Assembly: GCA_034440575.1 (NCBI GenBank)
Contig: JAOTOL010001321.1
Coordinates: 434,001 to 498,000, forward strand
Direction: 5' to 3'
Source of the DNA: Imbricaverruca yamaguchii
Lineage: Eukaryota > Arthropoda > Thecostraca > Neoverrucidae
Length of the DNA: 64,000 nucleotides
The notes under the pieces are model-generated. The model had not been told where the DNA came from, made no database searches, and saw nothing but the letters and a program-made list of their open reading frames with translations. Positions 38,401 to 50,707 of the stretch are shown here, piece by piece. The translations under genes and the position numbers were made by a program. The stretch's first letter is position 1, and each line of letters opens with the position of its first letter.

Positions 38401-39267
38401 TTTACCGCCACAGGGCTTCATACAGCAGGATCACGGTCACTAGCATCTCCGAAAAGCGGAAATTGGCTGAAACTAAACGACGCGTTACTCTCCACCGCAG
38501 AAACGTGCCGCTTGAATCAATGTTCTAGCCAGGATTAGCTTCGGCCTCCCACCGCCAGGTGGCCGTCCTTGTTCGCCGGTTCCGGGGAGATTCCTATCCG
38601 TGTACTATTACCCGTGGTACAGCATAGCAACCACGACGGCCAAATCCCCAGCCTGCAATGACAGGCAGTAAGTGTTCGGCACTGCAGCTACAAACTGTCC
38701 GGAATAGAAGCAGCAGCTCTAAATTTTCCAACAGACCGAGACTGGTCGAAGCGACCTGAAACTCAAGCGATCACCCAGCCAACCAATCAAGCCTGCCAGC
38801 CGGAGCTCCAACACCACATGAGCGGCGACAACGCCGACATTTTCAACACAGCAGAATCATGCTTAAGCGCTCTGACATGGCAACAACAGTTATACACGCC
38901 ACGACATAGAAATGATAGCTCAAAACACAATGGCATGTCAGCAGTAGGTAGAAACGCAACACAGCACCAGCAGCTGCAGTGGCCCGTCAAACAAAGAAAG
39001 CCTTCGCACACACGATATGCCAACAGCTCCAACACCCCGACATGTCAACAGCTCCAACACGCCGACACGCCAACAATTCCGATGTTCCGACATGATGCGA
39101 TTGCATCAGCTCAGTGGAAGACTGGCGCCCACTTCCACTTATTTGGATTTAAGGCATACTTAAAATAATTTTCTTCCATCTTACGACTTCCAGAATTTCT
39201 ATGAACTAGCTTGGGTGGCTTCCCCGTTCGCCTTCCGGACTTCTCCCCGACCACACCACTAAGTGAG
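35407..39267. other. Long intronic stretch with one strong hairpin
   Basis: No gene recognised. At 36952-36997 a perfect 14-bp stem (GTTTGAAAAGGGCC and its complement) encloses an 18-nt loop. This follows a TTAACCC at 36882 and a GC-rich block that may be a scrap of the TTAA-bounded family. TGACCTGAGGTCA occurs at 37240-37255. A poly-G run lies at 38249-38260. Confidence 0.5.
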
Positions 39268-39782
39268 CCAACATGGCAGCCGTGGTGCCAAGCGTTCCGA
39301 CATAGCAACCGCAATACTCGGCGCGCCAACAAAGCGACCGTCGTACGGAGTTCTCCAGCCGTGGTTCCCGGTGCACCGACATAGCAACCGTGGTACTAAG
39401 CTCTCCAGCATAGCAACCGTGCTACTCGGCGCGCTGGCATAGCAACCGTGGTACTGAACGCTCCCGCAGAACAATCATGGTACTCGGCGCGCCGACAGAA
39501 CAATCATGGTACTCGACGCGCCGACAGAACAATCATGGTACTCGGCGCGCCGACAGAACAATCATGGTACTCGGCGCGCCGACAGAACGATCATGGTACT
39601 CGGCGCGCCGACAGAACAATCATGGTACTCGGCGCGCCGACAGAACAATCATGGTACTCGGCGCGCCGACAGAACAATCATGGTACTCGACGCGCCGACA
39701 GAACAATCATGGTACTCGACGCGCCGACAGAACAATCATGGCACTCGGCGCGCCGACATGGCAACCGTGGCGCCGACGCGAC
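39268..39782 (+). repeat. 29-bp minisatellite, about 11 close copies plus decayed ones
   Basis: The core unit (39450-39760) joins GTACTCGGCGCGCCGACAG and AACAATCATG. To the left, 39268-39450 holds older variants with ATAGCAACCGTGGTACT. Each close unit has the palindrome CGGCGCGCCG. The array leads directly into a GC-rich island. Confidence 0.9.
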
Positions 39783-40000
39783 AGCCCGGAGAGACTCCGT
39801 GTCGCCCCGCCCCGTCCCCCCCCCCTCCGCTGCGCGAGGTCGCCTGCACCGACGCGGTGTGGGTCGGCCGGCGCGACCTCCAGCGACCCGGCGGCGGCGC
39901 GCCAGACGAGAGATCGGTGAGCGGCGAAGCGAACGGCCCGTCGGCGGCGCCGACTCTTCCGGCGGGCGACAGACCGACACGAGACGGTCACGGGACGGCT
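39783..40000. other. GC-rich island inside intron 2
   Basis: CpG-dense, with GCGGCGGCGCG-type motifs and a possible donor GTGAGC at 39917. It could be an alternative first exon, but there is no independent sign of transcription. Confidence 0.45.
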
Positions 40001-43000
40001 CGCAGTCTCGTCTGCTGCTGGTGTTGCTGGTGCTGCTGGTGCCGTTGGTGCTTCTGGCGATGCTGCTGCTGATGGTACTGATGCTGCGGATGATGCTCCC
40101 TGGGATGCTGGGATACGCGCATTACCTATATGCATTTGATGCTCCATAGAGGAGTCTTGTCAAAATGTGTGTGGATGGCTCAAATAGTTTCAAGCTCCAT
40201 TTTAGCTGATCTGCATCGGAATGGCTAATAGTTGATGAGAAGCATAATTGTGTGTGGGTGAGGAGGGCCGGATGACTCAAGTTTCCATCAAAGCATATGG
40301 GACGTTCCATTACGGCGATTTACATTAAAACATATTAAGCGCATGTTTTAAGGACGGTGACAATTCAGTATTCGCAAGGCGCATGGTTGATGTTGGTAGG
40401 TTTTCGGCAATTGGTTTACTTGTAGCTCATGTGCACTTGGCCGTAATTAATGACTGGTCTAGCCGGGACGTCATCCATTGAAACCAGTTGTCTATTTTCT
40501 CTGATTTAGCTCTTTATTTATATATATTAGAAAGCCATAAAAACTTACTTCGCCAACAAACATCTGTTATTTCATGGTGTTTTAACCAGTCTTCTAATAT
40601 CATTATTGTTAAATCGTGGCATACGTGGGCCAATCGTGATCAGTCGGGATGTCTGTATTGATTATAATTACTGTAACTGATAATTTATCTTTGGTATCGG
40701 ACGATTGAGGCCGCATTTTTTTTTGTCGGGTACGCTACGTTGAGCCGTTAAGCCGTTATTAAACCGAGGGGCGGTTATCATAGCCTGCGCTTGTTTCTTC
40801 AATCTAGTCAGCGTGAACACTACGCTGCATTTCTGATTCGTCTACGAACTTCCAGTTTCCATCGAGATATTATGCCGCATCTTGTACCAAATATAACTCT
40901 TTCGACCTCACTTATGTCAACGTTACAAAGGAACTGATAGTTTCCGTCTCGCTTCTCCGAGTTGGATATTTCAGGTTTTGTGGAAAGGATAAATCCGCAA
41001 CGTGCTAGCATACCCACGTGTGATCGGTGGTGATTTGATTGTGCCTGGGATAATTATACTTGGAACTTACATCAGGTAATGCTAGGCCAGACAATACTGC
41101 TGGTGAGTTGAATTTCTATCGAGTTCAGAATGGAGAGGCAAGATACGTTTGCATTTTTTATATGGCAAACGCATTGGATCGAATGATATTGAAGTGATAA
41201 TGGTCAGTTTACTCCCCATTATTTTTGTTAAAAGGGAGCAATATGACAATCCGAGATGAGACTCAGGATTGAGGACTGGAGCAAATGAAAGGTTTATCCA
41301 AGCTATATTTGAATGGTATACATCGCGGAAACAAGTGTAATGTCAAGTGATAAGAAAGACAACTCAAGATATTGTAAATTGGATCTCTGCCTAAAAATAT
41401 TGAGATACCAGGATTAGTGCTCTTATGAGCTCAGAAATTTGATGTTTGAACTTCCATATAGTAAACAAAATTGTCTTCATATACGTCGACAATATTAGCA
41501 TAACCGACTAACATAAATATACTAAGTAGTTTAAGGTATGGAAGCCTAGCCTGATCCATGTTATGACACTCAGTTTCACTGTGTACGATGGCTGATAGAT
41601 CACGATGGTACTTCACAATGGAAAATAAGATCAGCTGAACCAACATAAGGAGCCATTAGGAGCGCTGAGCCAGCGGCGAGGCAGCGCCGGCTCTGGTTCC
41701 CTTATCCTCCAGGCACAGGATCTGGATCATACTTTGACCGGAGCTCATGGACTGACCGCAGATGCGCTCTCTTGCCAGTCTGTGGAGATTTTGCACCTGA
41801 TGCGTTCGACTTTCACGGACGTGCACAAATTTCGAAAATAAGCAAGACCTATTCCGGCCGAGTGCTTCTAAATTTAGCATAATCATCGCGGAAGAATGCA
41901 ATTGTGGGAATACTGCCTGCAATTTCGGCACACAGGCATTGAACGCCAACGAACGTAGATTAGATGAAATTGGCTGTAATCTTGCCGAAATCGGGTCCGT
42001 CTGCCCGAGATAAGGAGCATATCTCAGGCTTAATATACTACGCGAATTTTCCAATCCGATTAGGTGTCACGCTGGCTCGCGGCACTCGTTCCGCAGTCTC
42101 CCAGCTCAGCCTCCGCCGCGTGCAAGCTCTCAGTGTGAAGTCTTTCATCCCCCTGACGGGCCAGGAGGTCGTCCGACCTCAGAGCGTGCAGGTCATGTCA
42201 CATGACGTCACAGCAGATAGACGGCGCCTGACTGGCCACCACCCAGCCAGAGCCGGCCGGAATGGCAGCGACTAAGGTCCTCACAAATCATTTCAAACAG
42301 AATTACGCGAACCTGGAAGGAGATGTCGCGGGGAACGCTCCTGAAAATAAAAATAGAAACAAGTATAAATATGGGCGAACGAAATAGGACATAAAACGGG
42401 ATACAGAAACGTTATGACTGCACCAGAAGTGTGACGGTCGTGCCGGGCCAATCCGGGCCGGTCAACTCGGATGACAGTTTATCTTATATGGACAGGAGTG
42501 GTCTTGGTCCGCATTGCTCCAGCTCGCAACTATGTCACGTCGCATGCTTGCTCTGTTGCTGATATCTGTAAAGTATTTTTTTAAATCAATAAACACACTT
42601 TATTAGGATTCCAAAATATACTGACAGTGCCCGTGGCACCTGTACAAAGGCAAAAGCTCCGGAAGTACATAACATTTGGTCATCCATCGCCGTTCAGATA
42701 GCTCCATGCGCAAGTTGGTAGCTGAGGTAGATGGGTTTCTCCAAACGCCACCCACCCCATCGGTTGGATTACGCCCAGGCTCCTGCTAATGGACTGCAAA
42801 AGCCGGCGGGTGAACGGCAGCACGGGTGTGGCATTGTTGACAACGGCTGTGCCTCTCCTCCGGTTTGTATTTCGTTAAAATATTCTCTAATTTGCCAGTC
42901 TATGTCACCAAGCATGTGGCAAAAGGCTACCGTCTCACAACGCCTAAGTGCCGTTCCCACTTTGTTGACACAGTTAGGCTGGCAAGTTGTACGGAATGTT

Positions 43001-43155
43001 GGGCACCTTCCTGCAGCCTTCGGAACTAGGTGACCGTTTGAATGCTCCCGATATCGTAGCGGAGTATGTCTCACAAATCATTCGCCGACACAGTTTCATT
43101 TCCGAGCTTCTTACGGAAGGTTTTCAGTGGAAGCCTTTCTGATGGAAGCCTTTCT
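40001..43155. other. Long intronic stretch, nothing recognised
   Basis: No element, array or convincing exon. A 132-codon minus-strand frame at 42054-41656 shows no motif. Confidence 0.45.
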
Positions 43156-43187
43156 GATAAATGAAGTGCCGGTGCACTTCATTTATC
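43156..43187. other. Perfect hairpin, 14-bp stem, 4-nt loop
   Basis: GATAAATGAAGTGC is followed by CGGT and its exact reverse complement. Just upstream, GGAAGCCTTTCTGAT is tandemly duplicated (about 43129-43158). Confidence 0.85.
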
Positions 43188-44099
43188 TAGCTCCCTTCAG
43201 GAAGATGAGGCAACCATTGACTTTCACCGCCCCATATTCGTCGTTATCTCCGTCGCATAATTATCTTTTCCCACCACGTGATCTGAGCGCCAATTACTCT
43301 TGAGTGATCAGCGCCATCACGACCATGAAGAATAATTGAACTTGAAGCCGCTTGTGCGTACGCCATCCCATAATCATTTATTGCCGTGGACTCGTGGGAA
43401 GTAATACTATTTTGACCGATAGGACAGCTATCCCACCTACCCCATGCGTTATTACGTCCATGATTACCACCATGTCAGCGTCGATTCCACCAGGCGGCCA
43501 GTCGGAAGCTGAGGCACAATGGGAACACCTAGTCGGCTTTTGCCTCGGCGGTCAAAAGACAGACCAATAAGGGGCTACACCAGTCATTTACCATAACGGT
43601 ACTTCGTGTCTGGGTCATTTGGCATGGCCGGCTGTCGGTGGCCTTCAGAGCATCATTGAGCAGGGCAGATAGTGGCACCGACCGTAGAAAGGACTCGCTC
43701 TGGCTAGGCCCGACCATTAGCCGAGTCCCCGCCAGCACCCCCCCCCCCCCACCACCACGGCAAATAGTCGGCCGTTATCCGGCCTGCCAGCGCAGACGCT
43801 AATCAGCCGGATCAGCTCTGTGGTGTCGGCCAGTGGGGATTGCACCTCGCTGACGGCGGATCAGGTGCTTCTGAGGGCACCGCTGGCGGAAGGGATCAGT
43901 TGGTTCTGAAGATGCCACGGGGATGTGGAGGATGTCTCTTGGAGAGACGATGGTGTTCGGACTAGAACATTGCCTCCAAGAGTAGGAAGCAGGTGTTCTC
44001 GACGTAAGGGATCGCGCCGCTCTGAGCGCGGGGATTACGCGTGGTGACCAGCTGCTTGTGAGGCGCGAGAGCCGGCGGGGTAACCAGGTGTCGTTGAGA
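43188..44099. other. Intronic stretch, nothing recognised
   Basis: No recognisable feature apart from a poly-C run at 43738-43750. Confidence 0.45.
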
Positions 44100-44720
44100 G
44101 CCGCGACGACACTCCGCTAAGCGTTGAGCCTTGCGACACCGATGGCGAGACCCGGCGGTTCCAAGAGTTACAGCCCGGCCGAGGCTTAGCCTGGAAGCCG
44201 GGAAGCTCGTGCCGGCGGGCATGGCACACTCGGCGCGAGGAGATCAGCCGGCGCAGGCGACGCAGCCCGGTGCGGCCGCTGTCGGTTTCGACGATCGATG
44301 TTTTTCCGCGGCGGCGGGCGGCGCTCGATGCGTCGGCGAGCCGGGCGGCGGGGTGGTGCCGGAGCTCGGCCGGTGACCCAGGCCGACCCGGCGCCGCCGG
44401 CGGCGGGCACGGCCCGTGAGCTGGCCGCCGATTTGGGTCGCGCGCTGTCACACGCGCGCGCAGGCGGCGCCGGGGCGGTCGGCGCCGTGCCGACCGCGCG
44501 TCCCGCTCGGCCTTCGCGCCCCTCGCACACGGACGCGCGCGGTGGGCCGACCAGCGCCGCCGCCGCCGCCGCCACCGCACCGGCGGACCGGCGGGCCGGC
44601 AAGGCTGGCCAGTCGATGTGATCAATGGCTCGTGTGGTGCCGCTCGGCGCAGCCGGGCATGCGGGAGCAACACGCCTGCGATCTCGGCCGCACATTCCGT
44701 GACTGGATGGAGCCGTCGCC
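44100..44720. other. CpG island inside intron 2
   Basis: The second-largest GC-rich block in the window, with CpG-dense CGGCGG and GCGCGC motifs. Open frames on both strands are low-complexity (Ala, Arg, Pro, Gly), as expected from composition alone. It could be an internal promoter or an antisense transcription start, but no splice or start signal decides. Confidence 0.5.
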
Positions 44721-45479
44721 GAGCTGTGTGGCCGCGAATGTGTTGGATGCTGTTTGAGGTTGATGATCATTGTGTGTAATGGTCGGATGGATGAGCAGTT
44801 CATATGCCAGTCGAAGTGTGAGAGAACAATGCATGTGTGCGAAGCCACCATCAACTCCGCCTCACACAACTGAATCGGGATGCTAGCCAACATGCACAAT
44901 ATGTCAGGCTTGAACAATTGGCAATGCCATTTTTGTTGTTGAAAGTAGCGATGACACGCAATAGGCGACTGGCAGTCACCACAGAACGACTGTGTATCAC
45001 AACACTCAGGCGACAGGCTGAGCAACCCGACAACGCTGTGGGCCGGCTCAGTGCGGAGAACCTGGCCAGGTTCTCTGGCTAAGTTCTGAACGACACTGCG
45101 GCTCACGCACAACATGCGCCGTCATGGAGAGCCGGAATCGGCGGCTCATGGACTCACCGCCGTGTTGGAGATTCGTGACTGGACCACCCGTCAGAACCAT
45201 CACTTACATATCCTCTGGTCCCGCACTGAGATGGGCAAGCGGCGATTTAGCTGCAGAGCACCGGTTAGCGATTTAGCTACAGAGCATCGCTCGCCACCAC
45301 AGAGCTGATGCGACTTCCCGTGCCGATATTCGGTCGCCGCCTACGACAACACCGGTCTAACATGCCGCCCGAGCCAGACTGATTTTCTGCTCTCGCTGCT
45401 GCATTTCATTATGACATGCATGACCACCCGTTTGACTGTTCTGTGATTCTGGCCTTTTCTTCCCTGTTGTTTCATCATA
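44721..45479. other. Intronic stretch, nothing recognised
   Basis: Unique-looking DNA between the CpG island and MITE copy D. Confidence 0.45.
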
Positions 45480-46309
45480 TTAACCCGCGCCGTCTTTCCT
45501 GTCAAATCCTCCCACCCCGTCTTCGGTGGGGGCGGTTGAAGACCCCCTCTAAAATCAAAACTAAACATCGCACAAAAACGAAAGAGGTGTCATCGGAAAG
45601 CGCTCGACGAGTAGGGTCCGGGTCCACCCCCAAAAAAAAAATTCCCCAAAAGTGACGTCACCAGGGGGCTAGATTTTCACGACTTTTCACGACATACATT
45701 ATGTTTTTTACTTTGGGGAGTTCATTTTGGGGGATAGATGATAAAAAATTATTTGGAATGAGAAAAGAACAGTGAAATCGACCAGGGCTATAATTTTCTT
45801 GGCCGACCAAAATAAAAACTTTGAAATTTCAAACATGTGAGTTTTCAAGTTTTCTTTAATTTTCCTTTTTCAATAAGTAAAGCAGACTGGGAAATGTTGT
45901 TGGAAGTGAACTTGCCCTAATAAAAAATGCTTACTTTAGCCAGAATCCTGTGTTTGAACTGCAATATGGAAAATACCCAAAATTTATAAGTAGTCAAAAA
46001 CGAAAATAAAAATTCAACTCATACGTTTTGTTGCATCCCTAAAGATAAGCAAACGCTGAAAGTGTCGTTAAAATATCTGTATCCGTTAAAGCGTGACGAC
46101 CGGTTGAACGTTTTTGGAGGTGACCTCATTTGACCTTGATTAACTCGTTGACCCTAGACGACCTGACCTAAAAATTTGAATTAGCATGTCAAATTGATGT
46201 GGAAAAAAGTTATGCCAAATTTGGGCGCGCTGTCGCGCGCCGTTCGTCCGCTATCCGCGAAAAACCTGAGGGGGCGGTTGAAGACCCCTCCTGAGACGGG
46301 ACGGGTTAA
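45480..46309 (+). mobile_element. Full-length TTAA-bounded MITE, copy D
   Basis: 830 bp, bounded by TTAA at 45480-45483 and 46306-46309. It begins TTAACCCGCGCCGTC and ends GAGACGGGACGGGTTAA. It aligns along its full length with the reverse complement of copy B and with copy C. It has no coding capacity. The TGACCT/AGGTCA cluster lies at about 46115-46170. Confidence 0.8.
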
Positions 46310-46901
46310 CGCGAGATTTAATAGCCACAAATCCATTGTGCATTACCTCAATGCAAGTCTGCAACCGTAGCTGTATCGATTGATAGCATAGACAACATTG
46401 CATGTACACCTGACAATTTTCCATGACAGATCGTTTTTTTGGAAGATGACACCATGTTTGCTCGCTGCACCAGGCTGGGGAAATGCTAATAATGATCCGA
46501 TGGAACCATCTCACTCTGTCTAATTACAGGATCTTGTTCTATAATATAACTATAATGGGTCAGTCTGAAATTAGTTAATCTGCTACCAGGGGTGGAACCT
46601 TGCGCACTTTTGTTGTTGCCGATGCAACACTAATAATTCATAACTGGAACATTAGGCGCATATCTGATGCATGGAAAGATTGGACTTAAAATACGGCCTG
46701 GCAACACTAATTCGTTTGGGACGTTTATATGTATGCCTGCTACCATAACTTGGTGGCAGCAAATAATATAAATTCCAGTTAGTCTTCTTAGCTTGGCATT
46801 TCTATCCCTAAGTCAACTACCGGACTGCCACTTCTACCGCCCCCCCCCCCCATCACACATAAACTCAGTGCTTTTATTGATGTGTTTCCTGCTTTCCTCA
46901 G
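46310..46901. other. End of intron 2
   Basis: It holds a poly-C run near 46840 and the acceptor tract GTTTCCTGCTTTCCTCAG ending at 46901. Nothing else recognised. Confidence 0.55.
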
Positions 46902-46997
46902 GATGGTAATGATCAGCCGACTGACATGGGTCGCTCTCCAAGGCACAATCATCAGCAAGAGCAGCAACAACAGCAGCAACAGCAGCAGCCACAGCAA

Positions 46998-47086
<89 letters not shown>

Positions 47087-47153
47087 CATGACTCCACATC
47101 GTGCCTCGGGAAGTGGAATTCCTCAAATGATTGTACAAACGGATTTCAGAAAG
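46902..47153 (+). CDS. RhoGAP100F: syd-1/RhoGAP100F coding exon 2 (polyglutamine)
   Basis: 84 codons in phase 0, from an excellent acceptor (TTTCCTGCTTTCCTCAG) to the donor GTATGC at 47154. It begins DGNDQPTDMGRSPRHNH and then has mixed Q with one E and one P. An uninterrupted run of 31 glutamines follows (about protein residues 39-69), then the conserved tail IPQMIVQTDFRK, which identifies the family. 22 consecutive CAG codons (47016-47081) make the run pure at DNA level. Family members normally have a short linker between the MLCC start and the VQ-x-DFRK block; the polyQ is an insertion in that linker. It is probably disordered and length-variable. Splicing to exon 3 gives TDFRK-VSGIS. Confidence 0.9.
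47016..47081 (+). repeat. RhoGAP100F: Pure (CAG)22 in coding sequence
   Basis: 22 uninterrupted CAG codons inside a longer CAG/CAA tract. Long pure triplet runs are mutable, so allelic length variation is expected. Confidence 0.95.
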
Positions 47154-48639
47154 GTATGCAGCCGAACTGAATGGAAATGTATACCAGCTGAACTAGTTTG
47201 CTGAGCCATTAAGTAGGCTTGTCTTCTTGTCACTTGGTAGCTTCTGCAGACATGTTCTTGAGTCGCTTGCACGTTATTTGCGCTGCTGTAATTGGGTTAA
47301 TATGTGACACTGGTGTACACTTGTTATACGGAAACTGTCTTGTGTTGTTAGTGAACTCACTTGGGAATCAGAACATAACCAATATTTTTGGGACAGGAAC
47401 GCACAGGATAGGGATTGAAACTATGTGTCATGACAAAATATGTACAACCAACAGGGACTTTTAAGTGTCACAAAGTAAACATTACTTATCCATGCGTGGA
47501 AGCAGTGAAATGTCGAACATGCGCTAATTTGCCGTACACGTTCGCTCCAATGCACTCAATGAAAGACTTAACTTTCTTATGGACCCATGTAGTTCATGCA
47601 ATATTTATCATGTTAGCAATATATTTATAAAGCGAGAAGTAAGTTTAATAACGAATAGTGGTGGTAGTTTCGATTCAGGGCCATTTTCAAGATTTTGTGG
47701 CACGAAAGGTGAGATGCCTGTTCACTGGATTCACCCATGGTGGTACCCACCACGTTATTTTGATGTCAGCATTAATTAAGATAGTCTACGGGATCTAGCT
47801 TACGCCCAATAAATGCACTCATTGGTTTAGAGTATGACGTAGATACACCCATTGGTTGACCGCATTAACGGCTATATATTATTCAAGCGGATCTACTAAT
47901 TCTACATCGTTGATCTATTTTTTGCTTACCCGACGCCGACCCTGGCTACCGAGGACCGAAAGGGATTTGCTTCTACTAAGTGAATGGTTGCCACGTTCTT
48001 CCAATTTCACCCTAATTGTACCAGAAACACAGAGGGAAGACAGACTGCATCGTTGTCAGATTGTGTGTGCGGTGACTTTTGTTAGGTAAAATTACTTCTC
48101 AACAAGACATTTTCACACGAAAGTACGCCCACTGAGAGCATGACATTGTTTGTTTTCTCTCCAGAATATCGCTTTCTAACGTAGAAATTGTATCCCGATT
48201 CCTGCGCACATTATGGAGTCAAACTCATTGGCAAGCAAACTTCCAAAAACGCCAGCAGGCGGCGCAGAAAACATGTTGAGAGAGCTGGACCATTGACGCT
48301 TCTCGGCGTTGCCGTCTACTCTTGCTCATAGTGTGAGGCTACCGACTGGCTTAATGTGGCTGGACTCGGTCAATGGGGCCAGTGTTACCAGATCGCTGGT
48401 GTAATTCACGGTAGAAGAGCAACTGCAGCATGAACAGGTGCAGGTGCTATGACTTGCATTGGAGCATGCTGGTGGGGCTCGTTTTCCTCTCAGGAGGGCG
48501 TCAATTCCTCTCAAAGGGGTGCCTTTGGCTAAAGCGAAATCCGCTAAGCGTGGGGGAGTATTCTAGAATATCCAAAGATGGATGTCTCCCCAGTCGGAGG
48601 GGCGCAACTTTTTCATGGGAAGTGGGTACATGATCTTAT
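47154..48639. other. Intron 3, first part
   Basis: No element or array recognised. Confidence 0.5.
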
Positions 48640-49210
48640 CCCCCCTCCTTATCCGCTTCATGCCCGAGGTATTTCTCCGGTCAGATCCTCACACACGTCT
48701 CGGGGGAGGAGGTATGTCCTAAAGGCTAATTTCTAAGCTAAGCCTTGTACGAAAACGAACCCAGTACCATCAGAAAGCCCTCGACGACTAGAGTTCGAAA
48801 ATGGTTCTATCGTTAGTTTAAAAAAATTGAAACGTAAAATGTCGTTTTTAAAGAGAAAATAAACTTTGCACACACATTCTATATCAGCATATTACGGTCG
48901 TTTAGATCATACAATGCAATTTTAACACTCACTTACGACTTGGAAACTCGAAATAACCCATAAAATAGCAGTGTTTAAAAATCACGGTAAAATGATGCTA
49001 ACATGCATATAATAATACTAGGAAAATGGGCAAAAAATGGGCCAAAACTGGCACGTGATCTCAGGTCCCTTACCGGACCTCATACGAAAATCATGGATAT
49101 TCGTTTCGGTGACATGGCCCAATTGCACTCACTTAGCAAGTTGCATTTGAATATATTCTCATGTGTATGAACTATCGATTTTAAACCTTCCCGGAGGTGA
49201 TCCACTTTGA
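48640..49210 (+). repeat. Diverged relative of the TTAA-bounded MITE family
   Basis: The 5' 170 bp follow the family order (GGTCAGATCCTCACACACGTC, CTAAGCCTTGTACGAAAACG, CTCGACGACTAGAGTTCG). The body differs and instead resembles DNA near 21960-22060. It ends in a TGACCT/AGGTCA cluster at 49195-49255. The boundaries are uncertain. Confidence 0.5.
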
Positions 49211-49264
49211 CCTGAACTAGGTCACTGGCGTTACATGACCTGAGGTGAAAATTGACGCAAACAG

Positions 49265-49510
49265 ATGGAAACGCAGGTGATCCTGTAATTGGACAATTCG
49301 CCCTCTATGGAAGAACAAGTATCGCTGGTGGCGTAGGCGAGTTTCTGATGGAGCAATTGACCATGTGATGGGACAAACGACTTCATAGTGGGACAAGTGA
49401 CCTTGTGATCGAGCAATTGACCTTGTGATGGGGCAGGCGATTCGGGTGATACAAGTGGACCTGTGGTGGGACAGGCAGCATTTACGTGGGACAGTTGACC
49501 CCACAATGCA
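49265..49510 (+). repeat. Degenerate minisatellite, about 21-22-bp unit
   Basis: GTGATGGGACAAGTGACCTT and similar strings recur about 10 times with heavy divergence. Scattered units reappear at about 49770-49860. Confidence 0.7.
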
Positions 49511-50199
49511 GACTCACCGTCTTATGCATCTGTGAATTGTCTCCAAAACATCTTGGAAAATATGCTTGAGTCCGTGAATGCGCATGGCAGGCGCTGTAGT
49601 ACGCGCCATTCTAAAGTTATCGGGCTAGAAACGTTTTCAAACAAATACGTCAGTGATCAGGCTATTGATGGCATTTGTGGTGCGGCTTACCCGAGCGCTT
49701 GCGTCGCTTTTGCTGAACACCTGTTCTGCATTGCACGGAACCAGTGTCATCGCATGCATCTCACCAAACAGGTGACCCTGTGATTGGACACATCCCATCA
49801 CAGGACGGCCTGTCAGATCAGAAAGCAACGTGTCCCCTCACGGGATCACATGCCGGACCAGAGAGTAGCATGTCCTACCGACGTTGAGTGAGGGGGGGGG
49901 GGGGGCAAAAGCAATTTTTAAGCAAATTATTTTATATAAGATCCATATGCTCAATGTGTAAAGGTGGGAGGAGTCTCAGTCCCACCATCCCGGTTCCTGC
50001 GCTCTTGGACCCTGCACATGCTGTAATTAGATCCTGAGTATGTTACTAATCACTTGACACATCCGCTGCTTGTTTTTCGGATCTAAAGAGCGGCCAGTGG
50101 CAGTGGTCGCTTTGATGGCGCGAATTCTAGGCCGTCACCTCAGACAACTGTGTTCCAGTACAGGCCGTGTACGACAGTGCCGAAAGGAAGATAAGTGCA
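49511..50199. other. Intronic stretch, nothing recognised
   Basis: Contains a poly-G run at 49892-49904. No gene recognised. Confidence 0.5.
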
Positions 50200-50510
50200 C
50201 GGGTTGGCCGACTCGCAGGATTGTCCGAGCCTCCCGGGTGTTCGCATATAGCGCCGGCTGCCCGGCGCGCAGGTGCTCTGGGACGCGGCGGCCGCGTGAG
50301 TGCCGTTGCACGCCCGGAGCTGGCGTGAGTCGGTGCGACCGGGCACATTTACGGCGCGCAGATGGTGCTGACGGTGCGCCAGGTCCGGCACGCACCTGAC
50401 CCCCACCACAGCCGACAGCAGGGCATCGCTGCAGATGCGCCACGGCACACTGGCCCGCAGCCGGACCGGCAACGTTTCCACACGGTGCCAACAAGTTCAG
50501 TGACCGCACC
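50200..50510. other. GC-rich island inside intron 3
   Basis: CpG-rich (GCCCGGCGCGC, GGACGCGGCGGCCGCG), adjoining the SINE insertion. No clear exon. Confidence 0.45.
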
Positions 50511-50707
50511 GGGGCGGGGATGGCTGAGTGGTTAAGGTGTCGGGCTATGGATGCAAAAGGTCCCGGGTTCGACTCCAGCGCCACTCAGGACATTTCCCAA
50601 TCCCGCGGCCCACCGGCGAAACAGTGTGGGCGGCGCCATTAGCCGTGAATGTGCATAAAGTGTGTCGTGAACCAACCAATAAACAATAAACAAACACTGA
50701 CCGCACC
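50501..50707 (+). repeat. Target-site duplication flanking the SINE
   Basis: TGACCGCACC occurs at 50501-50510 and again at 50698-50707, exactly bracketing the element. Confidence 0.85.
50511..50697 (+). mobile_element. tRNA-derived SINE
   Basis: The head has pol III promoter boxes in tRNA layout: box A-like GATGGCTGAGTGGTTAAGG (50518) and box B GGTTCGACTCC (50566). The spacing suits a tRNA with a long variable arm, Leu or Ser type. A body of about 115 bp with no coding capacity follows, with an A-rich tail (CAATAAACAATAAACAAACAC). The element is flanked by a perfect 10-bp target duplication, which suggests a fairly recent insertion by LINE machinery. The anticodon stem is not well paired, so it is not a functional tRNA gene. 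Confidence 0.9.

Noticed and set aside
44035..45115. 309-codon minus-strand frame across the 44-kb island
   Set aside because: Low-complexity in the island part, no domain, and overlapping frames on both strands are equally open.
50511..50590. Functional tRNA-Leu or tRNA-Ser gene
   Set aside because: A and B boxes are present but the anticodon stem does not pair well, and the sequence continues into a SINE body and tail with target duplication.
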